NCBI RefSeq assembly: GCF_001942465.1
Contig: NZ_MKJY01000466.1
Span: 1 to 45,978 of the forward strand
Source: Actinomadura sp. CNU-125
Lineage (GTDB): Bacteria; Actinomycetota; Actinomycetes; Streptosporangiales; Streptosporangiaceae
Direction: 5' to 3'
DNA: 45,978 bases
The position numbers and the translations under genes are program-made. This document shows positions 8,955 to 17,763 of the stretch, one piece after another; position 1 is the first letter of the stretch; each line of letters starts with the position of its first letter. The notes beneath the pieces are model-generated. The model made no database searches. It saw only the letters and a list, made by a program, of their open reading frames with translations, and was not told the origin of the DNA.

Positions 8955-9257
8955 ATGAGCTGTGGCAGTCACCATGACACCCCCTGCGACGAGGTCCTGG
9001 CCCGGGTCTACACCTACCTCGACGGCGAACTTGACCAGGGCGGCTGCGGCGAGGTCCGCCAGCATCTGGACGAGTGCGGGCCCTGCCTGCGCGAGTACGG
9101 CCTCGAAGAGGCCGTGAAGAAGCTGGTGAACAAGTCCTGCGGCTGCGAGTCCGCGCCCGACGACCTGCGCACCAAGGTCCTCGGCCGCATCGAGCAGATC
9201 TGCGGCGAGATCCAGTCGACCGACACCGCCGAACGGGCCGAGACCGAAACCGCCTGA
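8955..9257 (+). CDS. rsrA: Zinc-binding redox-sensing anti-sigma factor RsrA
   Basis: 100-residue ZAS-family anti-sigma factor that holds SigR inactive until its zinc-binding thiols are oxidised. The zinc ligands occupy the same positions as in Streptomyces RsrA: Cys11, His37, Cys41 and Cys44 (HLDECGPC). Cys3, Cys31 and the C-terminal Cys60, Cys62 and Cys76 are also present. Helical segments [16 protein letters not shown] and [16 protein letters not shown] match the family. Start ATG 8955 is preceded by GAGAAGGGTGAG. It lies directly after sigR and is expected to be made from the same SigR-dependent transcript, giving a negative feedback loop. Confidence 0.95.
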   Translation: MSCGSHHDTPCDEVLARVYTYLDGELDQGGCGEVRQHLDECGPCLREYGLEEAVKKLVNKSCGCESAPDDLRTKVLGRIEQICGEIQSTDTAERAETETA

Positions 9258-9315
9258 CCGAACCTCCGGACGGGGCCGGACGGGCGGTCGACCGGGCGGA
9301 CGGGGCCGCGCGGGT

Positions 9316-9321
9316 TATCGT
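9316..9321 (+). promoter_or_regulatory. -10-like hexamer TATCGT before the epimerase
   Basis: TATCGT ends six bases before GTG 9328 and no ribosome-binding site is present, consistent with a leaderless transcript. Confidence 0.45.
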
Positions 9322-9327
9322 TTCCCC

Positions 9328-10234
9328 GTGCTCGTAATGGTCACCGGCGCGGCCGGCTTCATCGGTTCCCATCTCGTCGACCGGCTCCTCGCCGACGGCC
9401 ACGAGGTCGTCGGCGTGGACGATCTGTCCTCCGGCGCGAACGTCCGCCGCGACATCGAGTTCTGGGAACTCGACGTCGCCGACCCCGCGCTGGCCGCGCG
9501 GGCCGCCGCGCGGCGGCCCGAGGTCGTCTGCCACCTGGCCGCGCAGGTCAGCGTGCGGGTCAGCGTCGCCGAACCGCTCGCGGACGAACGTGCTCGGCAC
9601 CGCGAACGTCCTCGAAGCGGCGCGCGCGGCGGGCGGCCGCAAGATCGTGTTCACCTCCAGCTGCGCCGTGTACGGGGTGCCGGACGCGCTGCCCGTCCCG
9701 CCGGACGCCGAACTGCGGCCCGCGTCGCCGTACGCGGCGTCGAAGGTGTCGGGGGAGGTGTACGCGCAGACGTACCGGGCGCTGCACGGCGTCGACTTCA
9801 CCACGCTCACGCTCGCGAACGTGTACGGGCCGCGGCAGACCCCCGAGGGCGAGGCCGGCGTCGTGTCGATCTTCACGGACGCGCTGCTCGACGGGCGTCC
9901 GACGAAGGTGTACGGCGACGGCACGCAGACCCGCGACTACGTGTACGTCCTGGACGTCGTGGACGCGTTCGCCCGCGCGGTGGACGAGCGCGGCGGCGGC
10001 CTCCGGCTGAACGTGGGCACCGGGCTGCAGACGACCGACCGCGAACTCCACACGCTCGTCGCCGCGGCGGCGGCCGCGCCGGACGACCCCGAGTTCGCGG
10101 CGCCGCGGCTCGGCGACCTGCCCGCGATGGCGATCGACCCCGGGCCGACGCGGGGCGCTCTCGGCTGGACGCCCCGGACGGCGCTGCCGGACGGGCTCGC
10201 CGAGACGGTCGCGTGGGCCCGCGAGCGGCGCTGA
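9328..10234 (+). CDS. NAD-dependent sugar-nucleotide epimerase/dehydratase (GalE-like), frameshifted
   Basis: Extended short-chain dehydrogenase. Nucleotide-binding [15 protein letters not shown], the [10 protein letters not shown] segment, catalytic Ser in TSSCAVYG and the YxxxK pair YAASK are present, followed by [17 protein letters not shown] and [14 protein letters not shown], all typical of UDP-glucose 4-epimerases. The frame breaks near 9585, between SVAEPLAD and [11 protein letters not shown]; about two bases seem to be missing. Start GTG 9328 or ATG 9337. Probable substrate is a UDP-hexose for cell-wall or exopolysaccharide sugars, but the exact sugar cannot be read from the sequence. 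Confidence 0.85.
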
Positions 10235-10684
10235 GCGCGGCCGCGGGGAGCCGGTGGGGGAGTCGAATGGGGCGCCGCATGGGGATGCGTCCGGGAACCG
10301 CCCGTGATGCCGTCTGCGGTGTCGATCGTCGGCGAATGCCTGGTACGTCCCTTTCCGGGACCATTTCTGGTTGTTTAGTTTACTGTTTGCCCTGTGCACG
10401 TGCATTGACGTCGTGCATAAGTATGGTGCGCATACGTTGCGTACATTGTGGCCGGGAAATGATCACTTAAGGTGACGGTTGGTTCACACTTTGCTCACGA
10501 TTCCTCGCATGCCTGTGTGACCTGGGCAGTTCGCGTTAGGCTTGTGCCGAATTCAGCGACGGGAGCACGGTGCGCACCCGGGAATTCGGGGTATGTGCTC
10601 GCCCGGAGGTCGGGGTCATCGGACTCCCGTCCGGCCGGTCCGGCACCGGCGTTCCGGATTTCCCGCGGGGGGAGGCAAGGAGTC
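10235..10684 (+). promoter_or_regulatory. 450-bp gene-free region upstream of the small ORF and HD-GYP pair
   Basis: No convincing gene. The centre (about 10365-10560) is clearly richer in A and T than the rest of the window and holds a short hairpin followed by T-rich sequence, a TTGACG word at about 10406 and a TAGGCT word at about 10536 that could serve as a -10 box. It probably carries the promoter for the downstream peptide ORF and HD-GYP genes. Confidence 0.4.
10347..10361 (+). terminator. Possible short terminator after the epimerase gene
   Basis: GTCCC, five bases, GGGAC, followed by ATTTCTGGTTGTTTAGTTT. A short stem with a T-rich tail about 110 bases after the epimerase stop. Weak. 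Confidence 0.3.
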
Positions 10685-10780
10685 ATGCTGCATCGCGAGA
10701 TGCCTGTCCGTACGGCCCGGCACTCGAGCGCCACGGCGTTGTCGTCGCTGATGATGCCCAAGGGCGTGTCCTGGGTCTAG
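10685..10780 (+). CDS. Small hypothetical protein, 31 residues
   Basis: Begins MLHREMPVRTARHSSATAL and ends with MMPKGVSWV at TAG 10778-10780. Support is a strong Shine-Dalgarno region (GGGGGAGGCAAGGAG) immediately before ATG 10685, an upstream AT-rich promoter-like region, and position 63 bases before the HD-GYP genes. The composition (three Met, four Arg, two His) differs from the Pro/Gly-rich random frames of this DNA. No family is recognised. It may be a leader or signalling peptide or a small membrane-independent regulator; function is unknown. Confidence 0.5.
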   Translation: MLHREMPVRTARHSSATALSSLMMPKGVSWV

Positions 10781-10843
10781 TGCCGGCAGGCACGAGCGAT
10801 CCCGGCGGCGGCCCGCCCATTCGTCATCCCCGAGGGGGCGGCA

Positions 10844-12190
10844 ATGCGTGGACTACCTCTCGCTGCCTGGGCGTACGTGTGCGGTGTGGTCGTCCTCGCG
10901 ACCGGCCTCATCGCGACGTCGTCCTTCGCGGAGCTGGACTGGAGCAAGCTGGCCGTGCTGGCCGTGCTGTTCCTCGTGTGCGACAGCGCACCGGCCAGGC
11001 TGAACGTCGAGCGCGCGCGCGTCTCGATGAGCTTCGCCGCCAGCCTCGCCTCGGTGGTGCTCCTCGGCCCGGCCGGTGCGGCGCTGCTCGGCTGCTGCGC
11101 CGTGGTCACCGGCCAGCGCATCCTCGCGCCGGAGAAACGGCTCTTCAACGGCGCCCAGTTCGCGCTCAGCGGCTTCATCGCCGGAACCGTCTTCGAGGTC
11201 CTCGGCGGCGACCGCTTCCGCCCCGAGCAGGCCCGCTGGGTCGAGAACGTCATCGGCCCCTTCCTCGGCGCCCTCGTCGCCTTCGTCGCCGTCAACCTGA
11301 CGCTCACCACCGTGGTGCTGCTGCTCAGCCGGCAGGCGGCGCCCCGCGAACTGATCCGCGACAGCGGCCAGCTCGCCGTCGGCTGCCTCGCCTACGGCAT
11401 GTTCGGCCTGCTCATCGCCGGGCTGTGGCCGCGCGTCGGGCCGCTCGCCGCCGTCCTGGTGCTGCTGCCGCTGTTCATCGCCCGCTGGGCGATGGAGCAG
11501 GCGCACGACCAGCACCAGGCGCACGCAGCCACCCTCGCGTCGCTCTGCCAGGCCGTCGAGACGAAGGACTACTACACCCGCGGCCACTCCGAACGCGTCT
11601 CCCGCGGCTCCGTCATGATCGCCAAGGAGATCGGGATGCGGCCCGACCGGGTCGAGGCCATCCGCTACGCCGGAATGCTGCACGACGTCGGCAAGCTCGG
11701 CGTCCCCACCAAGGTCCTGCAGAAGAACGGCTCGCTCACCGCCGAGGAGTTCGCCGCGATCCAGCTGCACCCGATGCGCGGGCTGGAGATCGTCCGCGAG
11801 ATCGGCTTCCTCGACGAGGCCCTCGCCGGGATCATGCACCACCACGAGAAGGTCAACGGACGCGGCTACCCGATGGGCCTCGTCGCCGACGAGATCCCCG
11901 AGTTCGCCCGCGTCATCTCCGTCGCCGACGCCTTCGACACCATGACCTCCACCCGCTCCTACCGCCCCGCCCGCAGCATCGAGGAAGCCGTCGCCGAGCT
12001 GAAACGCTGCATCGGCGACCACTTCGACCCCGTCATGGTCGAAGCGTTCCTGCGCGCCCTCGACCGGGACGGCTGGGAGCCGCCCGAGCCGGTGACCCCG
12101 CCCGACGACGACGTCGCCGAGACCACCCGGCAGGACCACGACGACCCCAGCGCGCCGCTGCGCGTCGCCGGGGACGAAGTCCGCAAGTGA
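10844..12190 (+). CDS. Membrane HD-GYP domain phosphodiesterase-like protein
   Basis: 448 residues. The N-terminal half has about six hydrophobic segments (for example AAWAYVCGVVVLATGLIA and LAAVLVLLPLFIARWAM). The C-terminal half, from about residue 225, is an HD-GYP domain with TRGHSERVSRGS, metal-binding HDVGKLG, HHHEKVNGRGYP and VISVADAFDTMTSTRSYRPA all intact. HD-GYP proteins hydrolyse cyclic di-GMP or related nucleotides. The acidic C-terminal tail is probably disordered. Start ATG 10844 follows GAGGGGG. A second, degenerate HD protein follows 22 bases later, so the two are likely co-expressed and may form a complex. Confidence 0.85.
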   Translation: MRGLPLAAWAYVCGVVVLATGLIATSSFAELDWSKLAVLAVLFLVCDSAPARLNVERARVSMSFAASLASVVLLGPAGAALLGCCAVVTGQRILAPEKRLFNGAQFALSGFIAGTVFEVLGGDRFRPEQARWVENVIGPFLGALVAFVAVNLTLTTVVLLLSRQAAPRELIRDSGQLAVGCLAYGMFGLLIAGLWPRVGPLAAVLVLLPLFIARWAMEQAHDQHQAHAATLASLCQAVETKDYYTRGHSERVSRGSVMIAKEIGMRPDRVEAIRYAGMLHDVGKLGVPTKVLQKNGSLTAEEFAAIQLHPMRGLEIVREIGFLDEALAGIMHHHEKVNGRGYPMGLVADEIPEFARVISVADAFDTMTSTRSYRPARSIEEAVAELKRCIGDHFDPVMVEAFLRALDRDGWEPPEPVTPPDDDVAETTRQDHDDPSAPLRVAGDEVRK

Positions 12191-12212
12191 CCGACCCGGC
12201 GGGAAAGCAAGC

Positions 12213-13558
12213 GTGACCAGTACCCAGATCCGCGCCCGGGAACGGGCGCGTGGCAGACCATCGACTCCGGCCAGCTCCTGCTCATCGCCACCGCCGGGCT
12301 CTTCGTCATCGTCGCGATCACCCAGGTCGCCGCCGTCGGGCTCGTCCAGCCCGACATCGCGGTCATCTTCGGGGTCCTCATCGCGCTCGGCGAGCTGTTC
12401 CGCATGGTGATGCCCGGCAACCGCGAGATGGCGCCCATCGCCACCGCAGGCGCCATCGGCTACGCCCTGCTCGTCGGCATCGGCCCCGAGGGCGCCCCGC
12501 GGGACGCGCCGCTCGGCGTCGTCCCCGCCGTCCACTCGCCCCTGCAGGTCGTCGCCGTCACCGCCGCCGGGATGCTGATCGGCTCGCTGCCGCACATCGC
12601 CGTCGGCCGCACCCCGCGCCCGGACGCGATGGCCCGGCGGCTGTTCACCGTCTCGATCGTCGCGCTGTGCTTCCGTCCGCTCCTCGACCTCGCCCTCCCC
12701 TGGTACCTGCTGCTCGCCTCGATGGGCCTGATCGTCGTCGCGTCCTGCTTCACCGACGTGGTGATCGCCGCGCTGATCCGCGCCGAAGCCGTCCGCACCC
12801 GGTTCGGCATCGCGCTGCGCGACGAGATCGGCGCGAAGATGGCGCTGTGCGCGGCGACCAGCGCCACCGCCATGCTCATCGCCGTGTCCACCACCGCGAT
12901 GGGGCAGGCCGCGCTGCTGATCTTCACGGTGCCGATCCTGGTCACCCAGTTCGCGTTCCGCCGGTACGCGGGCGTCCGCGCCACCTACCTGCAGACCGTC
13001 CGCGCCCTGTCGCGCGTCACCGAGGTCGGCGGCTACGTCGAGACCGGCCACTCCCGGCGCGTCGCCGCGTTCGCCGTCGCGATGGGCCGCGAACTCGGCA
13101 TGGCCGAGGCCGAACTCCTCGAACTGGAGTACGCGGCGCTCATGCACGACATCGGGCAGCTGTCCCTCGGCGACCCGATCCCCGGCGGCGCCACCGTCCT
13201 GGCGTCCCCGACCGAACAGCGCCGCATCGCCGAACTCGGCGCCGAGGTCATCAAGGAGACCGGCGTCCTCGACCGGGTCGCCGACATCGTCCGGCTCTCC
13301 TCGCACCCCTACCGGACGGGACGTCCCGCCGACGACGCGGACGCCGCGGACGCCGGCACCGATCGTCCCGTCGCGCCGCCCCTCGCCAGCCGCATCATCA
13401 AGGTCGCCAACGCCTACGATGATCTCGTCGGCGAATCCCCCGACCGCGACCGGGGCGCCGCCGTCCTGGAACGGCTGCGGCTCGACTCGGCCGCCGAGTA
13501 CGATCCGACGGTCGTCGAGGCGCTCAGCCGCGTGGTGGACCGCCGCACCCGGCCGTAG
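12213..13558 (+). CDS. Membrane protein with degenerate HD-GYP domain (5' frameshift)
   Basis: Paralogue of the preceding gene. Hydrophobic segments (LLLIATAGLFVIVAITQVAAV and others) occupy the N-terminal half; the HD region starts near TGHSRRVAAFAVAMG. The metal motif is HDIGQ instead of HDxGK, and the HHExxxGxGYP region is reduced to SSHPYRTGRP, so the GYP signature is lost. GTG 12213 gives MTSTQIRARERAR, and one indel near 12245 is needed to join it to the WQTIDSGQLLLIA frame; no other standard start fits before 12404. Likely a non-catalytic partner or sensor for the upstream enzyme; this is inference. Confidence 0.75.
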
Positions 13559-13604
13559 GGGAGAATGATCCCGGCCAGGCCGCCGTCCCCGAAGGAGTCC
13601 GCAG

Positions 13605-14942
13605 GTGTTCGAGTCCGTGCTCGTGGCGAACCGGGGAGAGATCGCCGGCCGGATCATCCACACCGCCCGCGCGATGGGCCTCAAGGCCATCGCGGTGTAC
13701 TCGCGGGCCGACGCCGACCTGCCGTTCGTCGCCGAAGCCGACGAGGCGATCCTGATCGGCCCCGCCGAAGCCGCCCGCAGCTACCTCAACGCCCCCGCGA
13801 TCATCGAGGCGGCGCGGCGGACGAACGCGCAGGCCGTCCACCCCGGCTACGGGTTCCTCGCGGAGAACGCCGAGTTCGCCCGGCAGGTCGCCGCCCGCGG
13901 CCTCACCTGGGTCGGCGCCCCGCCGCTCGCCATCGCCCGGCTCGGCGACAAGATCAACGCGCGCAACCTGGTGAAGGAGGCGGGCGTCCCCGTCGTGCCC
14001 GGCGTGTGGGAGCCCGTCCCGGACGCCGACACCGCCGCCGAAGAGGCGCGGCGGATCGGCTACCCCGTCATGGTCAAACCCGCCGCGGGCGGCAACGGAA
14101 TCGGGATGAGCGCCGCGCACGACGAAGCCGCCCTGCGCCGCGCCTACGACAACGCCCGCACCCGCGGCGAACGCATCTTCGGCCGCGCCGACATCCTCCT
14201 CGAACGCTACGTCCCGAACGCCCGGCACGTCGACGTGCAGATCCTCGGGCTGCCCGACGGGACGGTCGTCGCGCTCGGCGACCGCGACTGCTCCGTGCAG
14301 CGCCGCCACCAGAAACTCGTCGAGGAATCGCCGTCCCCCGGCGTCACCCCCGAACTGCGCGAACGGATGCTGGCCGCCGCCGTCCGGGCCGGTGAGGCCG
14401 TCGGCTACCGCGGCGCCGGCACCGTCGAGTTCCTCGTCGACCCGGCCGCGCAGGAATGCCACTTCCTCGAAATGAGCGCCCGCCTCCAGGTGGAGCACCC
14501 CGTCACCGAACTCGTCACCGGCGTCGACCTCGTCGAGATGCAGTTCCTGATCGCCGCGGGCGAGCCCGTCCCGGACGCCTTCATGGAGCCCCGCGGCCAC
14601 GCGATCGAGTTCCGCGTCTACGCCGAGGACCCCGAACGCTTCCTGCCCGCCCCCGGACGCATCAAGGTGTGGGAGGAGCCCGTCGGCGACGGCATCCGCA
14701 TCGACGCCGGCTACGCCGAGGGCAACAAGGTCACCCCGCACTACGACACGCTGCTGGCGAAGCTCTGCGTGCACGGCGACGACCGCGCCCACGCGCTGAG
14801 CCGCGCGCGCGCCGCCGTGGACGCGTTCCGCATCGAGGGACTCGCCACGAACCTGCCCTTCCACGCCGAACTGCTCGCCCGTCCGGAATTCGCGGACGGC
14901 ACCTACGACACCGGGCTGGTCGCGCGCATGCGCGCCCGCTGA
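13605..14942 (+). CDS. Biotin carboxylase-like ATP-grasp protein, stand-alone, altered active-site motif
   Basis: 445 residues, the length of a lone AccC-type biotin carboxylase, which carboxylates biotin using ATP and bicarbonate. N-terminal VLVANRGEIAGRII, HPGYGFLAENAEFA, ERDCS-like GDRDCSVQRRHQKLVEE and LEMSARLQVEHPVTELVTG are clear. Two signatures deviate: the glycine-rich ATP loop, usually GGGGRGM, is AGGNGIGM, and the usual EMNTRLQVEH is EMSARLQVEH, replacing the active-site Asn with Ser. No biotin carrier domain is attached and no carboxyltransferase is nearby. Start GTG 13605 with AAGGAG upstream. It may serve a less usual carboxylation or have another ATP-grasp function. Confidence 0.8.
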   Translation: MFESVLVANRGEIAGRIIHTARAMGLKAIAVYSRADADLPFVAEADEAILIGPAEAARSYLNAPAIIEAARRTNAQAVHPGYGFLAENAEFARQVAARGLTWVGAPPLAIARLGDKINARNLVKEAGVPVVPGVWEPVPDADTAAEEARRIGYPVMVKPAAGGNGIGMSAAHDEAALRRAYDNARTRGERIFGRADILLERYVPNARHVDVQILGLPDGTVVALGDRDCSVQRRHQKLVEESPSPGVTPELRERMLAAAVRAGEAVGYRGAGTVEFLVDPAAQECHFLEMSARLQVEHPVTELVTGVDLVEMQFLIAAGEPVPDAFMEPRGHAIEFRVYAEDPERFLPAPGRIKVWEEPVGDGIRIDAGYAEGNKVTPHYDTLLAKLCVHGDDRAHALSRARAAVDAFRIEGLATNLPFHAELLARPEFADGTYDTGLVARMRAR

Positions 14943-14993
14943 CGAAGAACCGCCGCGGCCGACCCGAGACGCCGCCGCCGACCGACGCGGCGG

Positions 14994-14999
14994 TACGGT
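14994..14999 (+). promoter_or_regulatory. -10-like hexamer TACGGT before the BsaP-like gene
   Basis: TACGGT ends eight bases before GTG 15008; no Shine-Dalgarno sequence. Probable leaderless transcript. Confidence 0.4.
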
Positions 15000-15007
15000 A
15001 ACCGACC

Positions 15008-15220
15008 GTGGAGACGTACTGCGACCGCTGCGGCGAGCCCGCCGACCGGGACGACCACGCGGCCTGCCGCGCCGCGCGGCGGATGGAACCGCCCCGCTAC
15101 TGCACGCGCTGCCGCCGCCGGATGATCGTCCAGGTGACGCCGCTCGGTTGGACGGCGCGCTGCTCCGAACACGGCGACCTCGGCCACGACGAGGAAACCC
15201 CGGCCCCGTCCCGCACCTGA
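15008..15220 (+). CDS. bsaP: Small four-cysteine-pair protein, probable biotin synthase auxiliary protein BsaP
   Basis: 70 residues with two paired Cys motifs: YCDRCGEPAD near the N-terminus and YCTRCRRRM at residues 31-39, plus Cys20 and a late Cys/His in WTARCSEHG. The core, PPRYCTRC followed by RRMIVQVTPLGW, resembles the short actinobacterial proteins encoded beside bioB; the mycobacterial member BsaP is required for biotin synthase activity, apparently by supporting its iron-sulfur cluster. Here bioB lies 3.3 kb downstream, with an acetyltransferase, a carotenoid oxygenase and bioD between. The assignment comes from remembered motif similarity and context, so a generic zinc-ribbon protein remains possible. 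Confidence 0.6.
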   Translation: METYCDRCGEPADRDDHAACRAARRMEPPRYCTRCRRRMIVQVTPLGWTARCSEHGDLGHDEETPAPSRT

Positions 15221-15391
15221 CCTCGTCCGCCGGACGCGAGCGCACGCCGTCCCCGGCGAACCTCAAGCCCGCCGGGCCATCGGTGCGCTGCGCGGACGTC
15301 GGGCCGGGGACCGCGTGGGTGTTCGGGTTGGACGGGCTCGGATGGGTTTCCGCCGGTGCGGAGCTTCGCGGGGCGGGGCCGGGGTCGCGGG

Positions 15392-15886
15392 CTACCAGGT
15401 CAGGGCGTAGGTGAGGAGACGCAGGCCGGGGACCGGGGACCAGTCGCGGTCGGGGGTGCGGGCGAAGCCCATGCGCTCGTAGAGGCGGTGCGCGTCGACC
15501 ATGTTCGGCTGCGTGGACAGGCGCAGGCCGCGCAGGCCGGTGGTGCGCGCACGGTCGACGCACGCCGTCACCAGCGCGCGTCCGGCGCCGGCGCCGCGGG
15601 CCTTCGGCAGGACGGCCAGCATGCGGAACTCGGCCTCGTCCGGTGCGGCCAGCTCGGCGTACGGGCTGCCCGGCGGGCAGTACGCGACGGCCCCCGCGAT
15701 CTCGCCGCCCGCGTCGGCGACCAGCAGTTCGGTCTTGGCGGCGCGGTCGGCGGCGTCGGCGAGCGTCGCCACGTAGGACGACTCCGGCGACACCAGCCCG
15801 CTGTGCACGTACACCTCGACGGTCAGCGCGCCGATCAGGTCGTACTCGTCCGGGCGGGCCGTCCGGACGGTCACGGGTTCGGGCAT
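15392..15886 (-). CDS. GNAT family N-acetyltransferase
   Basis: 164 residues starting MPEPVTVRTARPDEYDLIG at ATG 15886, with GGAG eight bases upstream. Core motif A reads FRMLAVLPKARGAGAGRALVTACVDRA, where Q/RxxGxG/A is the acetyl-CoA binding loop, and motif B reads STQPNMVDAHRLYERMGFAR. Single-domain acetyltransferase of the aminoglycoside/small-molecule type; the substrate is unknown. The 170 bases between it and the convergent BsaP-like gene hold nothing recognisable. Confidence 0.85.
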   Translation of the reverse strand: MPEPVTVRTARPDEYDLIGALTVEVYVHSGLVSPESSYVATLADAADRAAKTELLVADAGGEIAGAVAYCPPGSPYAELAAPDEAEFRMLAVLPKARGAGAGRALVTACVDRARTTGLRGLRLSTQPNMVDAHRLYERMGFARTPDRDWSPVPGLRLLTYALTW

Positions 15887-16025
15887 CGATGAATCTCCGG
15901 TTCCGTTCGACGGGGGAATGCCCAGATTAGCCGTGGGAGGAGACAGACCGGACAGTAGTCGTTAGAGGGTTGACGACGCCCTGCCCGACGGGGTCGACTG
16001 GCTGGAGCCGACCCCAGGAGGCGTC

Positions 16026-17684
16026 ATGCCGATACCGCGTTCGATCCTCGGCGAGGACCACCCCGACATGGACCTGGAGGTGGTGGCGGGCGCCTGGCCG
16101 GACGACGCGCGCGGCCACTTCGTCGTCAGCACCTCCGACCAGCGCAGCCATCCGCTGCACGCGTTCTTCGGCGACGGGATCATCGCGCGGATGCCGTTGC
16201 GGCCCGGTCCGGACGGACGGTTCCCGTGGCGCGCGCGCGTGCTCGACACCCCGTCCGTCCGGTTGAAGCGCGCGCGCCCCGACCTGTTCACCGCCGGGCC
16301 CGTCGGCACGAGCTCGCCGTGGGGGTTCGTCAACTGCGCGAACACCGCGCCGTTGCCGTGGGGCGACCGGCTGTTCGCGACGTGGGACGCGGGACGGCCC
16401 GTCGAGGTCGACCCGGTGACGCTGGAGTTCGTCGCCGAGGTCGGGCACCGCGACGACTGGAAACCCGCGATGGACCAGGCCGTGCTGCCGCTGATCTCCT
16501 CGACCGCGCACCCCGTGATCGACCCCGACCGCGGCTGCATGTGGAACGTCAGCCGCGACGTCCTCGCCGGCACCGTCTCGGTGATCCGCTACGACGGGAC
16601 GGGCTCGCGGGTGCACCGCTGGGACGTCGAGAACGCCGTGTTGCCGCAGGCCACGCACACGATCACGCAGACGCGCGACTGGCTCGTCCTCGCCGACACC
16701 GCCTTCAAGGTCGACGTCGACGAGATCTTCGGCGCGGACCGGACGGTCGCCAACAACCCCGACGGGCCCGTCCTGCTGATCCGCAAGGACGACCTCAAGC
16801 CCGGGGTGTCCACGGTGACTTGCAAGGAGTTCCGCATCGCGCCCGAGGTGAACCACTTCTACGCGAGCTACGACGACTCCGACGGCGTCCAGATCGTCAT
16901 GGAGCACACCCCGGGCGTGGACATCGGCATGTACCTGCGTGAGGACGACCTCGACCTGCGCGGTCGCCCCATCGACCCGGCCCTGCGCGGGATGTACTGC
17001 CATGGGATGACCCCGGCGCTCACGACCGTCCTGCAGTTCGACCCGGAGACGGGCCAAGTGCGCGAACGCGCGCGCGCCCACGACTCGTCCCGCTGGTGGC
17101 AGGCCGAACTGTCGGCCATCGACTGGAGCATGGAGGGGCAGACCGACCCGACGCGCCACCACCTCGTCTACATCGGCTTCCACCCGGAGGGGATCAACCA
17201 GCGCGCGCTCCGCAACTACGAGGGCCGCATCGACACCTCGCTGTTCCCCGCCGAGGAGACCCCGGCCGTGCTCGTCTCGCACGACCGGGACGACCTCAAG
17301 CCCCTCGCCGAATGGACGTTCGCGCTCGACGACTACCCGACGTCGCCGTCGTTCGTCCCGCGCGGGCAGGGCGGCACCCGCTACGCCGGGTCGTCCCCGG
17401 GCGGGCACGACGGCTACCTCGTCGTCGCCGTCCACAACGACGACCGGTTCCGCGTCGAACTGTTCGACGCCGCCGACGTGGGCCGCGGCCCCGTCGCCGT
17501 CCTCGCGCCGCCGCCCGGTACGACCGTCCCGTTCCTCATCCACTCCGCGTGGATGCCCGAGGCCCGCCCCGCCCCGGACGTCGAACGGCATCGGTTCGCC
17601 GACGACCTCGACGCCCGCCTCGACCAGCTCGATCCCGAGCTGCGGACCCTCACCCGCGAGGTCGCCGAGGGCTTCGGCGGCTGA
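16026..17684 (+). CDS. Carotenoid cleavage oxygenase family protein
   Basis: 552 residues, the length of RPE65/carotenoid oxygenase enzymes, seven-bladed propellers with a non-haem iron held by four histidines that cleave carotenoid or stilbene double bonds. Candidate iron ligands are seen in conserved settings: STAHPVID near residue 160, the ATHTITQTRDWLVLADTAF segment near 215, VNHFYASYDDSDG near 278 and LIHSAWMPEA near 507. Start ATG 16026 follows CAGGAGG. No carotenoid biosynthesis gene is in the window, and the gene stands 79 bases before bioD, so the substrate cannot be inferred from context. A lignostilbene-type activity is equally possible. Confidence 0.85.
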   Translation: MPIPRSILGEDHPDMDLEVVAGAWPDDARGHFVVSTSDQRSHPLHAFFGDGIIARMPLRPGPDGRFPWRARVLDTPSVRLKRARPDLFTAGPVGTSSPWGFVNCANTAPLPWGDRLFATWDAGRPVEVDPVTLEFVAEVGHRDDWKPAMDQAVLPLISSTAHPVIDPDRGCMWNVSRDVLAGTVSVIRYDGTGSRVHRWDVENAVLPQATHTITQTRDWLVLADTAFKVDVDEIFGADRTVANNPDGPVLLIRKDDLKPGVSTVTCKEFRIAPEVNHFYASYDDSDGVQIVMEHTPGVDIGMYLREDDLDLRGRPIDPALRGMYCHGMTPALTTVLQFDPETGQVRERARAHDSSRWWQAELSAIDWSMEGQTDPTRHHLVYIGFHPEGINQRALRNYEGRIDTSLFPAEETPAVLVSHDRDDLKPLAEWTFALDDYPTSPSFVPRGQGGTRYAGSSPGGHDGYLVVAVHNDDRFRVELFDAADVGRGPVAVLAPPPGTTVPFLIHSAWMPEARPAPDVERHRFADDLDARLDQLDPELRTLTREVAEGFGG

Positions 17685-17750
17685 CCGGTTACAAACCGCC
17701 CCGCGGAATCCTGTGGGAATCGGCGACGGACCGGGCACCGGGGCCCGCGC

Positions 17751-17756
17751 TAGTGT
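17751..17756 (+). promoter_or_regulatory. -10-like hexamer TAGTGT before bioD
   Basis: TAGTGT ends seven bases before GTG 17764 with no ribosome-binding site, indicating a probable leaderless bioD-bioB transcript. Confidence 0.5.
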
Positions 17757-17763
17757 GCCGGGC

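Noticed and set aside
10853..13690. 945-codon minus-strand frame opposite the HD-GYP genes
   Set aside because: No recognisable domain; both plus-strand HD-GYP proteins have conserved motifs throughout. Antisense openness is expected at this GC content.
17711..17741. Second SigR promoter before bioD (GGGAAT at 17715)
   Set aside because: The element 18 bases later is CGG, not GTT, so the consensus fails.
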